Part shown: in pieces, positions 50,889 through 59,784 of the stretch
Layout of the letters: each line of letters starts with the position of its first letter
Position numbering within the stretch: position 1 is the stretch's first letter
From: an uncultured Mobiluncus sp.
GTDB lineage: Bacteria > Actinomycetota > Actinomycetes > Actinomycetales > Actinomycetaceae
Assembly: GCF_947087965.1 (NCBI RefSeq)
Contig: NZ_CAMUES010000005.1
Span: 124,001-188,000, forward strand
DNA: 64,000 nucleotides
Direction of reading: 5' to 3'
The notes under the pieces: generated by a model
The model's database searches: none
What the model was told of the DNA's origin: nothing
What the model saw: the letters and a program-made list of their open reading frames with translations, nothing else
Position numbers and translations under genes: made by a program

Positions 50889-51100
50889 GGCTGTTTTTGG
50901 GGGTAAAACACCCCTGTCGCACACCCCAAAAACCACCCGTTTTTGCCCCCAAAAAACACCCGAAAAACAGCAGCCTCTTCCACCGAAAAAACGACCCTAA
51001 AAACCCCCGTCTACTCCTTCCAAAAAACCCACCGCCCTACCGCCAGACTGCGTCCCCAAAAAACCCCTACCCAAAAACATGTCGCCCCCAAAAAAAGTTG

Positions 51101-51109
51101 CCCGCACAC
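51101..51109 (+). promoter_or_regulatory. CCCSCACAC box before the ParA-like gene
   Basis: GTTGCCCGCACACAATGAC; the box ends 11 nt before ATG 51121. Confidence 0.5.
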
Positions 51110-51120
51110 AATGACAAGAC

Positions 51121-54100
51121 ATGATCAAACTCGCATACACCGGCACCGCCCGTCTGAAAAACATCCTCACACCCTACCAGCCCTACGGCGACCCCGACAT
51201 GGGCAAAGCAATACCCCAAATCCGGGACAACCCACCCCACCTGCTAATCATCCACGCGCCCGAACCCGTCTACCCCATCTACGGCACACCCATCGAACAG
51301 ATTATTACCGAACTAGCCGACAGCGGCACCACCGTCATCGTTATCCAGCCCGACGGTGCAGAAAACATCGCCACCGGTCTGCCTCATACTATTTATCTCA
51401 CGCCACAAGACGACCTCACACCCTATCTCATCGTTGCTGGGCTCACCCCCCAACCCGGCACCGCCCTAACAATCGAAGAACCCGAACCTGAACTTGAATC
51501 GGTCGGAGAGCCTGAGCCTGGACTTGAATCGGTCGGAGAGCCTGAGCCTGGACTTGAATCGGTCGGAGAACCCGAACCTGGACTTGAATCGGTCGGAGAG
51601 CCCGAACCTGGACTTGAATCGGTCGGAGAACCCGGATTGGTCGGAGAGCCTGAACTTGAATCGGTGGCTGGGGTCGAAACTGGGATAAAGAATGAACCTT
51701 TTAGTGAGACGGTATGGGCGGCCGAATCTAGGACTGAGCCTGAACCTGAATCTAATCCGGTCGGAGAATCCGAACTTGAGCCCGCTCTGGTCGAAGAACC
51801 TGAACCTGAATCCAATCTGGTCGGAGAGCCTGAATCTAATCCGGTTGAAGAACTCGAGTTTGTCTCGGTTGAAGGACTTGAATCTATTGAGGAATCTGTT
51901 TTGGTCGAAGAACCCGAACTTGAATCCAATCTGGTCGGAGAGCCTGAATCTAATCCCGTTGCAGAACCCGAACTTGAATCCATTACAGTTGGAGAACCTG
52001 GGTCTGCCCTGGTCGGAGAACCCGAACTCGAAGCTAATCCGATTGCGGAGCCTGAATCGGTTGAAGAACTTGGATCCAATTCGGTTGAAGGGTTTGGATC
52101 TGGAAGCGAACCCGTAGCTGGGTCTGAAGTGTCCGGGGAGGCTGTGTTTGAGGCTGACTATTCTTGGCCGGTTTTAGACACGGTGGACGGTGCCGGTGTC
52201 ACACCGGTTACCCAACTCGAATTCGTGACCGAGCCAGAGCCCTTGGTTGAGCCCGAACAAACATCTACGGTAGGGCTAGAACCCTTGGTTGAGCCCGAAC
52301 AAGAACCTGCGGTAGGGCCGGAGTCTTTTGTTGAGCCTGTGTCTAAAACGGAGTGGGGACAGGCTACTGCGACGGGTTCCGGGGTTGTCGCAGATGAGAA
52401 TAGTTACGGGCCTGGGCAAGCCTTGGACGAAAAACCCGAGCCGACAGCTAAATTAGGCACTACGCCCCTCAATGTTGAGGACGGCACTCAGCGAGTTGAT
52501 AGCGCGGAAGAATTTTTAAGCATGACCGAACCCGAACCAGGATCCGAATCTGAACCCGAATCTGAGCCAGAGCCTATAGTCGCGGTTGAGCCTGAGCCGG
52601 TATCGGATTCTATACCCACGTCCGGGTTCGAGAGCATGCCTACGGTTGAGACTGGACATGTATCTGAACCAGTAACCGAATCTGTGTCCGAACCAGTATT
52701 TGAATCGGTTTTTGAGCCTACCCCCGGTGTTGAGGCAACGGCTAACGGTGATACTCCCGACTGGCTTACCCCTGAGCCCGCCCCCGTGGCCGAGCCTACG
52801 CCTGAGAATAGTACTCCCGACTGGCTTACCCCCGAGCCCGCCCCCGTGGCCGAGCCTACGCCTGAGAATAATACTCCCGACTGGCTTACCCCCGAATCCG
52901 TATCCGATTCTGTATTCGAACCGGCAGCGGATCCCGTGTTTGAGGCGGCGACCGATAATAAATCCCCCGAACCTGCCCCTGCATCTACACCATCATTTGA
53001 AGCATCGGACGGTAACAACAACCCCAGTTGGCTCACCCCTGAGACTACCCCCGTGTTTGAGGCAACGGCTGATAGTACGCCCAACTGGCTAACACAGCCC
53101 ATAGCTGAGCCGGCATCGGATTTTACGTCCACGGTCGAGCCCGAAACCATGCCTGTAATTGAGCCCGCCTCCGTAGTTGAACCTGCGCCTGAGAACGGTA
53201 CGCCCGATTGGTTGGCCCCCGAACCGACATCCGAATCTGTGCCTACACCCGAGAACGGTAACAATACCCCTGGTTGGCTCACGCCCGGATCTACACCCGT
53301 GGTTGAACCTATGTCCGAGAACAGCACACCTGGTTGGCTTGCCACCGAGCCAATATCTGAACCTGTGTCTAACCCTGCCACCGTGGTTGAGCCTGCGCCT
53401 GAAACGATATCTGGATTAGTATCTGAACCGGTATTTGAGTCCACGGTCGAAAACGATACCCCCGATTGGCTTGCCCCTACCCCCGTGGTCGAGCCTGCGC
53501 CTGAGAATAGTACTCTTGATTGGCTTAACCCCGAATCGGTAGCAGAACCGAAGCCAGATTTCATGCCTACGGTCGAGGCTGAATCGGCATTGGAGCCTGC
53601 GACCGACAACACCTCCAGCTGGTTAGCACAGCCTGTGTCTGAGTCTGCCCCCGTGGCCGAGGCAACGACTGGTAGTACCCCCGACTGGTTAACGCAGCCC
53701 GAATCCGCCACCGTAGTTGAACCCGCGCCCGAGAATAGTACTCCCGACTGGCTTACCCCCGAACCGGTGTCTAACCCTGCCACCGTGGTTGAGCCCACGC
53801 CCGAACCCGTATCCGACCCTACCCCTATAGATACGCCACAAAACTGGACCACCACCACCACCACTACGGCACAAAACACGCCAGACTGGGTTAAACAAAA
53901 AACCCAAACCGCCACCACCCCCACACCTACCGCCACCACTGTCGCCACCCTAACCACGCCCACACGGCCCACCATCCCCACCATCACCAGCACCCGCCAC
54001 GCCCTCGCCACACTCATCAGCGCTAAAGGCGGCGTAGGAAAAACCCTACTCACCATCACCCTCGCCGACACCGCCGTCCGCTACGGGCCAGGAGGCTATC

Positions 54101-54873
54101 GGGTATCCATCATCGACGCAAACCGAGGCCAAGCAGACATCGGCCCCTACCTCAACCTCCCCGAAACCACCCCATCCATCTACCAAACCACCCAAAACCA
54201 CAATCCACTCCTCCAACACCTCACCCCCAACCGGATAAACCAGTATCGACAAGGATTAGGTGACGTCGGGTATGCGGTCACCCTCGCCCCACCCACCGAC
54301 CTATCCGACCCCCACCTCATCGACACCAGCCTCTACACCGAAACCATCAACACCATCACCGAAAACTCCAACCTCACCCTCATCGACACCGCCACAACCG
54401 AAAACTACGACACCACCAGCCTCATCGAAGACGTGATCATTCCCGCCACCCTCAACCACGCCGGCTGGATCATCGCCGTCACCGACACATCCCGCACCGG
54501 CGCCACCAACCTCACCAAACGGCTCAACCAATACTTTATGAAAGGTGTCAGCCCCGCAAAAACCATTATCGTCATCAACCAGGCCACCAACCCCAACGAC
54601 CCCGCATATCAGCAGGCTACTAAAACCCTCCAACCATTAGGCACACCCATCATCACCATCCCCCACTCCAACCTGGTCTATCAACTCTCCGCCCAGGCTC
54701 GTATGGCTACCTCTGCCCCTAACATGGCTCCACCTTTGCAGCAGGTTTTGTCTACTGTTACGGGCCAGCCGGGGTTCGTCAACAACACCGCCCCAACCCC
54801 CACCACTATCACCACCGGTAGCAGCCCCCAGGCCGGTAACAAGTCGGGGTTTTTCAACAAACTATTCAAATAA
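51121..54873 (+). CDS. ParA/CpaE-like ATPase with an 800-residue low-complexity linker, 1250 aa
   Basis: An N-terminal receiver-like domain (about 1-115, LLIIHAPEPVYPIYG) is followed by a disordered Glu/Pro-rich linker. The linker first holds near-exact 10-residue repeats (SVGEPEPGLE, about 51490-51640). It then holds about 14 copies of a T-P-(D/N/G)-W-L motif spaced by acidic Pro-rich spacers. The C-terminal domain is a MinD/ParA-type ATPase with a deviant Walker A SAKGGVGKT (about 968-976). The tail GFFNKLFK looks like a membrane-targeting amphipathic helix. It probably positions the element or its transfer machinery; the linker could be a multivalent scaffold. Confidence 0.75.
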   Translation: MIKLAYTGTARLKNILTPYQPYGDPDMGKAIPQIRDNPPHLLIIHAPEPVYPIYGTPIEQIITELADSGTTVIVIQPDGAENIATGLPHTIYLTPQDDLTPYLIVAGLTPQPGTALTIEEPEPELESVGEPEPGLESVGEPEPGLESVGEPEPGLESVGEPEPGLESVGEPGLVGEPELESVAGVETGIKNEPFSETVWAAESRTEPEPESNPVGESELEPALVEEPEPESNLVGEPESNPVEELEFVSVEGLESIEESVLVEEPELESNLVGEPESNPVAEPELESITVGEPGSALVGEPELEANPIAEPESVEELGSNSVEGFGSGSEPVAGSEVSGEAVFEADYSWPVLDTVDGAGVTPVTQLEFVTEPEPLVEPEQTSTVGLEPLVEPEQEPAVGPESFVEPVSKTEWGQATATGSGVVADENSYGPGQALDEKPEPTAKLGTTPLNVEDGTQRVDSAEEFLSMTEPEPGSESEPESEPEPIVAVEPEPVSDSIPTSGFESMPTVETGHVSEPVTESVSEPVFESVFEPTPGVEATANGDTPDWLTPEPAPVAEPTPENSTPDWLTPEPAPVAEPTPENNTPDWLTPESVSDSVFEPAADPVFEAATDNKSPEPAPASTPSFEASDGNNNPSWLTPETTPVFEATADSTPNWLTQPIAEPASDFTSTVEPETMPVIEPASVVEPAPENGTPDWLAPEPTSESVPTPENGNNTPGWLTPGSTPVVEPMSENSTPGWLATEPISEPVSNPATVVEPAPETISGLVSEPVFESTVENDTPDWLAPTPVVEPAPENSTLDWLNPESVAEPKPDFMPTVEAESALEPATDNTSSWLAQPVSESAPVAEATTGSTPDWLTQPESATVVEPAPENSTPDWLTPEPVSNPATVVEPTPEPVSDPTPIDTPQNWTTTTTTTAQNTPDWVKQKTQTATTPTPTATTVATLTTPTRPTIPTITSTRHALATLISAKGGVGKTLLTITLADTAVRYGPGGYRVSIIDANRGQADIGPYLNLPETTPSIYQTTQNHNPLLQHLTPNRINQYRQGLGDVGYAVTLAPPTDLSDPHLIDTSLYTETINTITENSNLTLIDTATTENYDTTSLIEDVIIPATLNHAGWIIAVTDTSRTGATNLTKRLNQYFMKGVSPAKTIIVINQATNPNDPAYQQATKTLQPLGTPIITIPHSNLVYQLSAQARMATSAPNMAPPLQQVLSTVTGQPGFVNNTAPTPTTITTGSSPQAGNKSGFFNKLFK

Positions 54874-54882
54874 GGACGCATT

Positions 54883-54957
54883 ATGTTTAGGACACCAGAC
54901 GGGCGCTTCACCAACCCGATCTTGAATAGGGCAGGAGGACAGTCCCACCATGTATAG
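54883..54957 (+). CDS. Micro-ORF, 24 aa, copying the next gene's start
   Basis: ATG 54883 behind AAGGA reads MFRTPDGRFTN, almost the same as the next protein (MYRTSDGRFTN). It then continues PILNRAGG and stops 8 bp into the next gene. It may be a leader peptide that couples translation, or the remains of a duplication. The DGRFTN core resembles the GGRFTS core of the element's tag. Confidence 0.45.
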   Translation: MFRTPDGRFTNPILNRAGGQSHHV

Positions 54958-55405
54958 GACATCCGACGGACGGTTCACCAACCGGCCCCAGCCCCAAACC
55001 GTCAACAACACGCCCAAACCCATCAACGTTCTCAACCAAGCCCGCCACACCGCAAACTGGCAGCGCGGACAAGCCATCACCCGACTAAAAAACGGGCAAC
55101 TCACCCCCAACCAGCTAATCCAACTCGCCAAACAACACCCCTACCTACAAAAAATCAGTCTCCAAACCATCATCCAAAACACACCCAACCTCCCCCGCAC
55201 TATCAAAAACCGGTGGCAACAAAAACTCGCCCAACAAGCCCAAAAAACCCTCCCCGAAAACCCTGATATTGCCTGGCTCCTCGACCGGCGTACAGGACAA
55301 AAACGGTTACGAGCCTTCCAAGAAACCCTCAACACCCAAACCGCCCCACCCTGGCCCGGCTGGCCCTACACACCCAAACCACAACACCCTGAACAAAAAC
55401 CATAA
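54950..55405 (+). CDS. mIHF-like DNA-binding protein, 151 aa
   Basis: AGGAGG precedes ATG 54950. After MYRTSDGRFTN, the region ARHTANWQRGQAITRLKNGQ and on through TPNQLIQLAKQHPYLQKISL and IIQNTPNLPRTIKNRW follows the helix pattern of actinobacterial integration host factor (mIHF). In mIHF a basic helix leads into a helix-two-turn-helix fold that bends DNA. A basic tail (DRRTGQKRLRAF) follows. Such a protein could organise an origin or a recombination complex. The similarity is by pattern only. Confidence 0.5.
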   Translation: MYRTSDGRFTNRPQPQTVNNTPKPINVLNQARHTANWQRGQAITRLKNGQLTPNQLIQLAKQHPYLQKISLQTIIQNTPNLPRTIKNRWQQKLAQQAQKTLPENPDIAWLLDRRTGQKRLRAFQETLNTQTAPPWPGWPYTPKPQHPEQKP

Positions 55406-55425
55406 AAGGAACACCAAAAATAATT

Positions 55426-55434
55426 CCCCCACAC
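55426..55434 (+). promoter_or_regulatory. CCCSCACAC box before the sigma-like gene
   Basis: CCCCCACAC followed by GGTGACACCT and ATG 55445, a 10-nt spacing. Confidence 0.5.
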
Positions 55435-55444
55435 GGTGACACCT

Positions 55445-57127
55445 ATGGCGAAACCCCCCAAAGACCACCACCTACTCGGTAAAGAAACCCTCCTCATCCA
55501 CAACCTCACCCAACTACCCGAAACCCACTACCAAAAAGCCAGAGACAACTGGTGGCGCACGCATCAAAAAACCATCGACTGGCTCACATGGACAATAGCG
55601 AAAGCCACAAAACACACCACGGAAGAAAACCGGCAACACATCCAAACCGTAATTGCCGAATCATTCTGTGCCATCACCAACCAGATGCGGCAAACCCCCC
55701 ACTATGCCACCAACGTAATCAAATTCGAAACCATCATCTTCTACCATGCTAGAGACAGGTACCGGCGTGAAACAGACAAAATGGACACCCCCGCCTCCGG
55801 CATGGTCAACTCCAAACGCAAACAGCGCGAACTACAAAAAACCGTCCACCAACTCCACAACCAAGGCATCCACAACCCCACCGTCACCCAAATCGTTCAA
55901 GAAACCAACCAGCGGCTATTAGCCACTAGGAAAAACCCGAAACGGTCCGGAATACTCGTAACCGAAAAAGATTTGCAAACCAATTGGCAGCCGCCCACCA
56001 CTATTGAAGACTACAACCAGCCCGGGGCCGAAACCAACCAGGCCGGATTCACCATCCAAGAACTCCGTGACAGTATTATCGCCCAACTAGCGGAACAAAC
56101 CGACATGTTCCTTACCAATTTGCAGGATGGGCGTGGCCCGAAAACAGGGCTCGAAAAACAACTCTACACACCACTCACCACCATCACCCGCAGTCTCCTA
56201 CCCGAACAATACCAGACACTATTAGCCCCTCAACAGTCCAGTATCGAGACGTTACGCAACCAGTTGAAACAGGCTCTCGACCCGAAACAATCCAGCATCC
56301 TGCCCCTACCGCCAGTAATCGAACTGTGGGCGGGTATCGGTGTCACCATCGGCCACCAGCAGGCACACCAGGCTACACGGCTGACCGTGGTTGATAGCGT
56401 GTCGGTGAAAAAAACCATACAAGCCGCGTTTCCTCACGTTCCCTGTGTGGTGGCTAAACCTGGGGAGGGTGCGGACACAATCGTGGAGCGAATCAGTAGC
56501 CAGACCGATTTAGGCACACCGTCGATGGTTGTGTCCACGGTCAAGCGAGAAAACCTAGACACCGTGTTGGGGGTTGTTCCTAAACTTTGCGCCCCCATCA
56601 TCATTTTCTACAGCCACAGTAAAACTGTTGTCAAAGATTTGGAGGATAGGCTCACCAGTTTTGAGAAGGGCCGTTACCGTTTCGAGACAGTCATGGTGAA
56701 CGTTTCAAACATGGGGGTTCCGGTTGATGACTGTTGGTGGATAACAGTCTGTACCCTAGACGCGGCATTGACAAGAAACATTTGTAAAGGGTTGGTAGAA
56801 AAAATATGCGAAACCGCCGCATCTATCCGGGACGTGTGTCCACAGTTTAGGTGGGAGAAATATTATCTGCGGGGTAGGGGTTGGAAGGCTTATTCTACGG
56901 ATCGGCCTTTGCGCCGGTTGCCGGACGGGTTGCGTGCCCCGACCCGGCCCGGTAGGGCGCACGTGTTGTCTGTTTCTGATATGCGCACCATTTTGGGGTA
57001 TCCGGATAGTTTAGATGATGTGGGGTATGTTCGGTTGCGGGATTCGCCTCCGCCGAGGATAGTGTTGGTTGTGGTGGGGGTGTCGTGTCGGGTGGTGAAT
57101 CCTTGCATGGTTGAAATAGTGGCGTAA
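55445..57127 (+). CDS. Possible sigma-factor-like / inactive C5-methylase-like fusion, 560 aa
   Basis: ATG 55445 is preferred to a GTG inside the box. Residues 1-170 are helical and basic, with IKFETIIFYHARDRYRRETD and LATRKNPKRSGILVTEKDLQ, reminiscent of sigma-70 regions 2 and 3. The C-terminal half has PPVIELWAGIGVTIGHQQA, like motif I of C5-methyltransferases (D-L-F-A-G-I-G). It ends with VSDMRTILGYPDS and a VVGVSCRVVNPCMVEIV segment resembling motifs IX and X. No PCQ catalytic motif is present, so it would be inactive. Both similarities are weak and are my inference. Codon usage flips from A/C-rich to G/T-rich in mid-gene (about 56.3 kb). Confidence 0.4.
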   Translation: MAKPPKDHHLLGKETLLIHNLTQLPETHYQKARDNWWRTHQKTIDWLTWTIAKATKHTTEENRQHIQTVIAESFCAITNQMRQTPHYATNVIKFETIIFYHARDRYRRETDKMDTPASGMVNSKRKQRELQKTVHQLHNQGIHNPTVTQIVQETNQRLLATRKNPKRSGILVTEKDLQTNWQPPTTIEDYNQPGAETNQAGFTIQELRDSIIAQLAEQTDMFLTNLQDGRGPKTGLEKQLYTPLTTITRSLLPEQYQTLLAPQQSSIETLRNQLKQALDPKQSSILPLPPVIELWAGIGVTIGHQQAHQATRLTVVDSVSVKKTIQAAFPHVPCVVAKPGEGADTIVERISSQTDLGTPSMVVSTVKRENLDTVLGVVPKLCAPIIIFYSHSKTVVKDLEDRLTSFEKGRYRFETVMVNVSNMGVPVDDCWWITVCTLDAALTRNICKGLVEKICETAASIRDVCPQFRWEKYYLRGRGWKAYSTDRPLRRLPDGLRAPTRPGRAHVLSVSDMRTILGYPDSLDDVGYVRLRDSPPPRIVLVVVGVSCRVVNPCMVEIVA

Positions 57128-57156
57128 CGTTGACCGTAATGTTGGCGGGGTCGTTG

Positions 57157-57165
57157 CCCGCACAC
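57157..57165 (+). promoter_or_regulatory. CCCSCACAC box before the RCC1 gene
   Basis: GTTGCCCGCACACGATAAAC; the box ends 11 nt before ATG 57177. Confidence 0.5.
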
Positions 57166-57176
57166 GATAAACAGGC

Positions 57177-58444
57177 ATGAAACGTTTACCTGGTTTTAAA
57201 CTTACTCTGCTGTCTGTGTTGGCGGTTTTTGTCGTGTCTGGGGGGGGCTTGCCACCGTCGCTGCTTGGCAGGATAGTCTCACAATCGGTGATGTGACTGT
57301 CACGTCGGGGGAGGGCTGGAAACCGTTAAAGTTTATACAGGTGGATGGTGGGCGTGGCTCGTCTGGTGGTTTGGACGAGGACGGGAACTTTTGGGGCTGG
57401 GGTGGTGAAGAATGTGGGAATGCTTTCGTAGGTTCTTATTCTTCTAAGGTAAGGGGTGTTCCTGTCGGGTTCCGGGTTGCTCAGGTCGGTGTTGAGGAAT
57501 CGAACACGGTTCTGTTGGATGATGCGGGGCAGGCTTGGATGTGTGGGTCGTCTAGGTATGGTTCTCTCGGCGACGGCAAAGAAGTACAAGACAGTAGCGA
57601 GGTCCATGCTCCGGTGGTGAAGGTTGTTGGTGGACACAAATTTATTCAGGTCGCGGCAGGCAGCGAACGTACCTTCGCGATCGACGAGAACCGTAAACTG
57701 TGGGGGTGGGGATCAACTTACGGGGGCCGTCTCGGCACAGACTGCCCAAACCAGCCAGGCAGAAACACCGGGTGTTCCACGCCGGTACAGATACCGATAA
57801 AAAACCGGGCCGGCATCGAAGCCAATATCGTAAAAATTTTTACCGGACCCGACCGTGCGTTCGCTATTGATGAGGACGGTAACCTATACGGCTGGGGCTG
57901 GAACCTATCCAAAGCCATCACCGGCACCACCGACCGTGACATCTATCAGCCGCTACTACTCGACGACACCGGAAAATATGTTGAAGTCGCAACCGGGGAA
58001 GAGCACACGGTCGCTATCGACAAGCAAGGAAACCTATGGGGATGGGGATACAACCGGGACGGCCAGTTAGGGCTCGGCGACCCGAACAAAACCGGCATCT
58101 ACACCTATACTCAACCTACCCGGATAAATGATGGACGCACCTACACCCATGTTACTGCCGGACGCGACTACACCCTCGCGATCAGCCGCGACGGCAACAC
58201 TTACGCATTCGGCAGAAACGATAACGGACAGTTAGGGGTAGGAGACAAAACCAACCGATACACCCCCACTTTAGTTTCAGGTGGGCACAAGTTTACCCAG
58301 CTGGCGGCAGGAGAATTCAACAGTCTAGCCATCGACACTACCGGGCAGGTTTGGACATGGGGGTCTGGTAGCGCGATAGGCATCGGAACAGACCAGACTA
58401 ACGCGCGATGGTTAGAACCTCATAAACCTGCCGTCAAAAAATAA
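57177..58444 (+). CDS. RCC1-repeat surface protein, out of frame at a G8 tract (phase-OFF)
   Basis: ATG 57177 opens a signal peptide (FKLTLLSVLAVFVVSGGG) that reaches G8 at 57240-57247 and then runs in the wrong frame to a stop. With nine or six Gs the frame continues LATVAAWQDSLTIGD, a SipW-type cleavage region like that of the 241-residue protein, straight into the long frame to 58444. That part has about six RCC1-type blades (NFWGWGGEECG, KLWGWGSTYGGRLG, NLWGWGYNRDGQLGLGD, YAFGRNDNGQLGVGD), forming a beta-propeller. The GTG at 57293 would start it without a signal or ribosome site. A sequencing error could also explain the frame. Confidence 0.75.
57240..57247 (+). repeat. G8 homopolymer in the RCC1 signal peptide
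   Basis: Eight Gs at codons 22-24 place the rest of the gene out of frame; gain of one or loss of two restores it. Confidence 0.85.
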
Positions 58445-59784
58445 GGCTACCCCCACACCACGATAAGGGGGGCACAAAAATGTTTAGAGCAGCCCGTGAG
58501 GGGTGCGCCACCGCCAGCCGCTAGGCCCAACAGTAGCAACGACCTAAGAAAGTATAGGGGTTGATTAATTGAATTAATTGATTGGGTTGGTTGAATTAAC
58601 CAATTGGGTTGGGTTGGGTTGGACTTGTCGGTTTTTTTTTGGCTGGTTGGTTGGTTGTGTTGGGGGTTTCTTTTAGTTTTCGTTTCGTTTTTTCTCTGTT
58701 TGTTTTGTTGGGGGGTGGGGGTGTGTTGTGGCTGCCCCCCGTGTGTGTTTTGTGTCCTTCTTTTTTTGTTGTTTGCTGTGTGCCTGTCGGCGGCGTGCCG
58801 GGCGGGTCGGTAATGTTGTTGCGTGTCCTTGATGGGGTGTCGTAGCGTGTTCGGTGAGTGTTCGTGTCTGTGGTGTGTGTTTGTGGCAAGGCTATTTTTT
58901 GTGCGACAGGGGGCTAGTGTTTTTGGTTGCGTGGACCAGTCATTTTGTGGCGTGCATGTTGGTGGTGACAGTTTTTTGTTGGTGCTGTTTTGGTAGGGGC
59001 TAATGTGTGCCAGTCGTGTCGGGGTGTTGAACATTTTTCGTTATTGCTGTTTTGATGTTTTGGGGTTGGTGACGTGAAATGTTGTCGTGTTGTTGGTGTG
59101 CGGGGCTCGTGAGGGGGTGGCTTTGTGAAACCTACACGGCTCAACATGGTTATAAGTGTAGGTTGAACATTATATGCCGGCCCCCTTTCTGCGTGCTTTC
59201 GCCACCCTAACGAGCATCGTCAACATTTTTACGTCACCTATCCTTGTATCGGAAAAAACGGTAAACGAAAACGTTCAGCATCCTCGTCATGTTTATTTGG
59301 CGCACGTCTAGCCCCCCTTTGCCGAAACTTTCTGCGCCTACACAAAATTGTTGCCACCAACTGTCCACAAATGTTGGTCCCGTGCCAAAACACTCTGTCT
59401 TTCTTGTCACACAAATAGCCTTGTCGCAAACACACGCCTTGGTTGTAGTAATGTTTTCTTTTCTTGTGTCTGTCTTATTCTGCCGCACCCCTTGTATCTT
59501 TCCTGTCTCCATTCACATATCCAACAACACGAACCTAGCCCCCCACATTTAGCCAAAATATCGGTAAACAACACGATTACCTTTACGAAAAACTAGCCCC
59601 TAACCTGTAACGTTAGCCTCCCCCTCTCCTGGTGGGTGGGGGTGGTTTTTTGTTTGTTGGGTTTGTGTGCGGGGTTTTTTGCTTGTTTTTGTGGCTGTTT
59701 TTGGGGGGTTTTTGGGGTGGTTTTTTGCCCGCACACAATAGCAGGGTGATTTCGTTTTGTTGCCTATAGTGTTAGGGGTTTGTT
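58445..59784. other. 1.3-kb non-coding region with repeated motifs
   Basis: No gene is supported. The left end has a CCCSCACAC box (58450) and an AT-rich palindromic stretch (58560-58600). The middle is G/T-rich and 59.2-59.6 kb is A/C-rich. CTAGCCCC occurs at 59308, 59535 and 59593, and GGGGCTA(G/A) at 58910 and 58996, pointing the other way. Minus-oriented CCCSCACAC boxes lie at 59096 and 59665 and a plus one at 59728, the last serving the coupling ATPase gene. Small RNAs or a transfer/partition site could lie here. Confidence 0.45.
59728..59736 (+). promoter_or_regulatory. CCCSCACAC box before the coupling ATPase gene
   Basis: CCCGCACAC followed by AATAGCAGG, 48 nt before TTG 59785. Confidence 0.5.

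Larger units (their letters stand above)
49380..51120. other. 1.7-kb non-coding region, probable replication origin
   Basis: No gene is supported here. The left third is G/T-rich, the centre (50200-50400) is very AT-rich, and the right end is C/A-rich. It contains six perfect DnaA boxes in two clusters, five copies of a 12-bp repeat TTTTGTACTGGA and a plus-oriented CCCSCACAC box at 50691. It lies directly upstream of a ParA-like gene. An origin, with or without a partition site, is the simplest reading. Confidence 0.65.

Noticed and set aside
50495..50983. A 162-codon minus-strand frame upstream of the ParA-like gene
   Set aside because: It runs through the DnaA boxes (translated as PVDNS/PVDN), has no ribosome site and no protein-like composition.
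51423..54071. Long Ser/Gly/Asp-rich minus-strand frames opposite the ParA-like linker
   Set aside because: They mirror the repetitive Glu/Pro codons of the real gene; the plus frame has the ATPase motifs and the upstream box.
58490..59000. Possible ribosomal or CRISPR-like repeats in the GGTTGGGTTG-rich stretch
   Set aside because: Only simple low-complexity G/T sequence; no unit longer than about 6 bp is kept.
59234..59512. A 92-codon minus-strand frame in the non-coding region
   Set aside because: No ribosome site and no recognisable protein features; the composition follows the local A/C skew.
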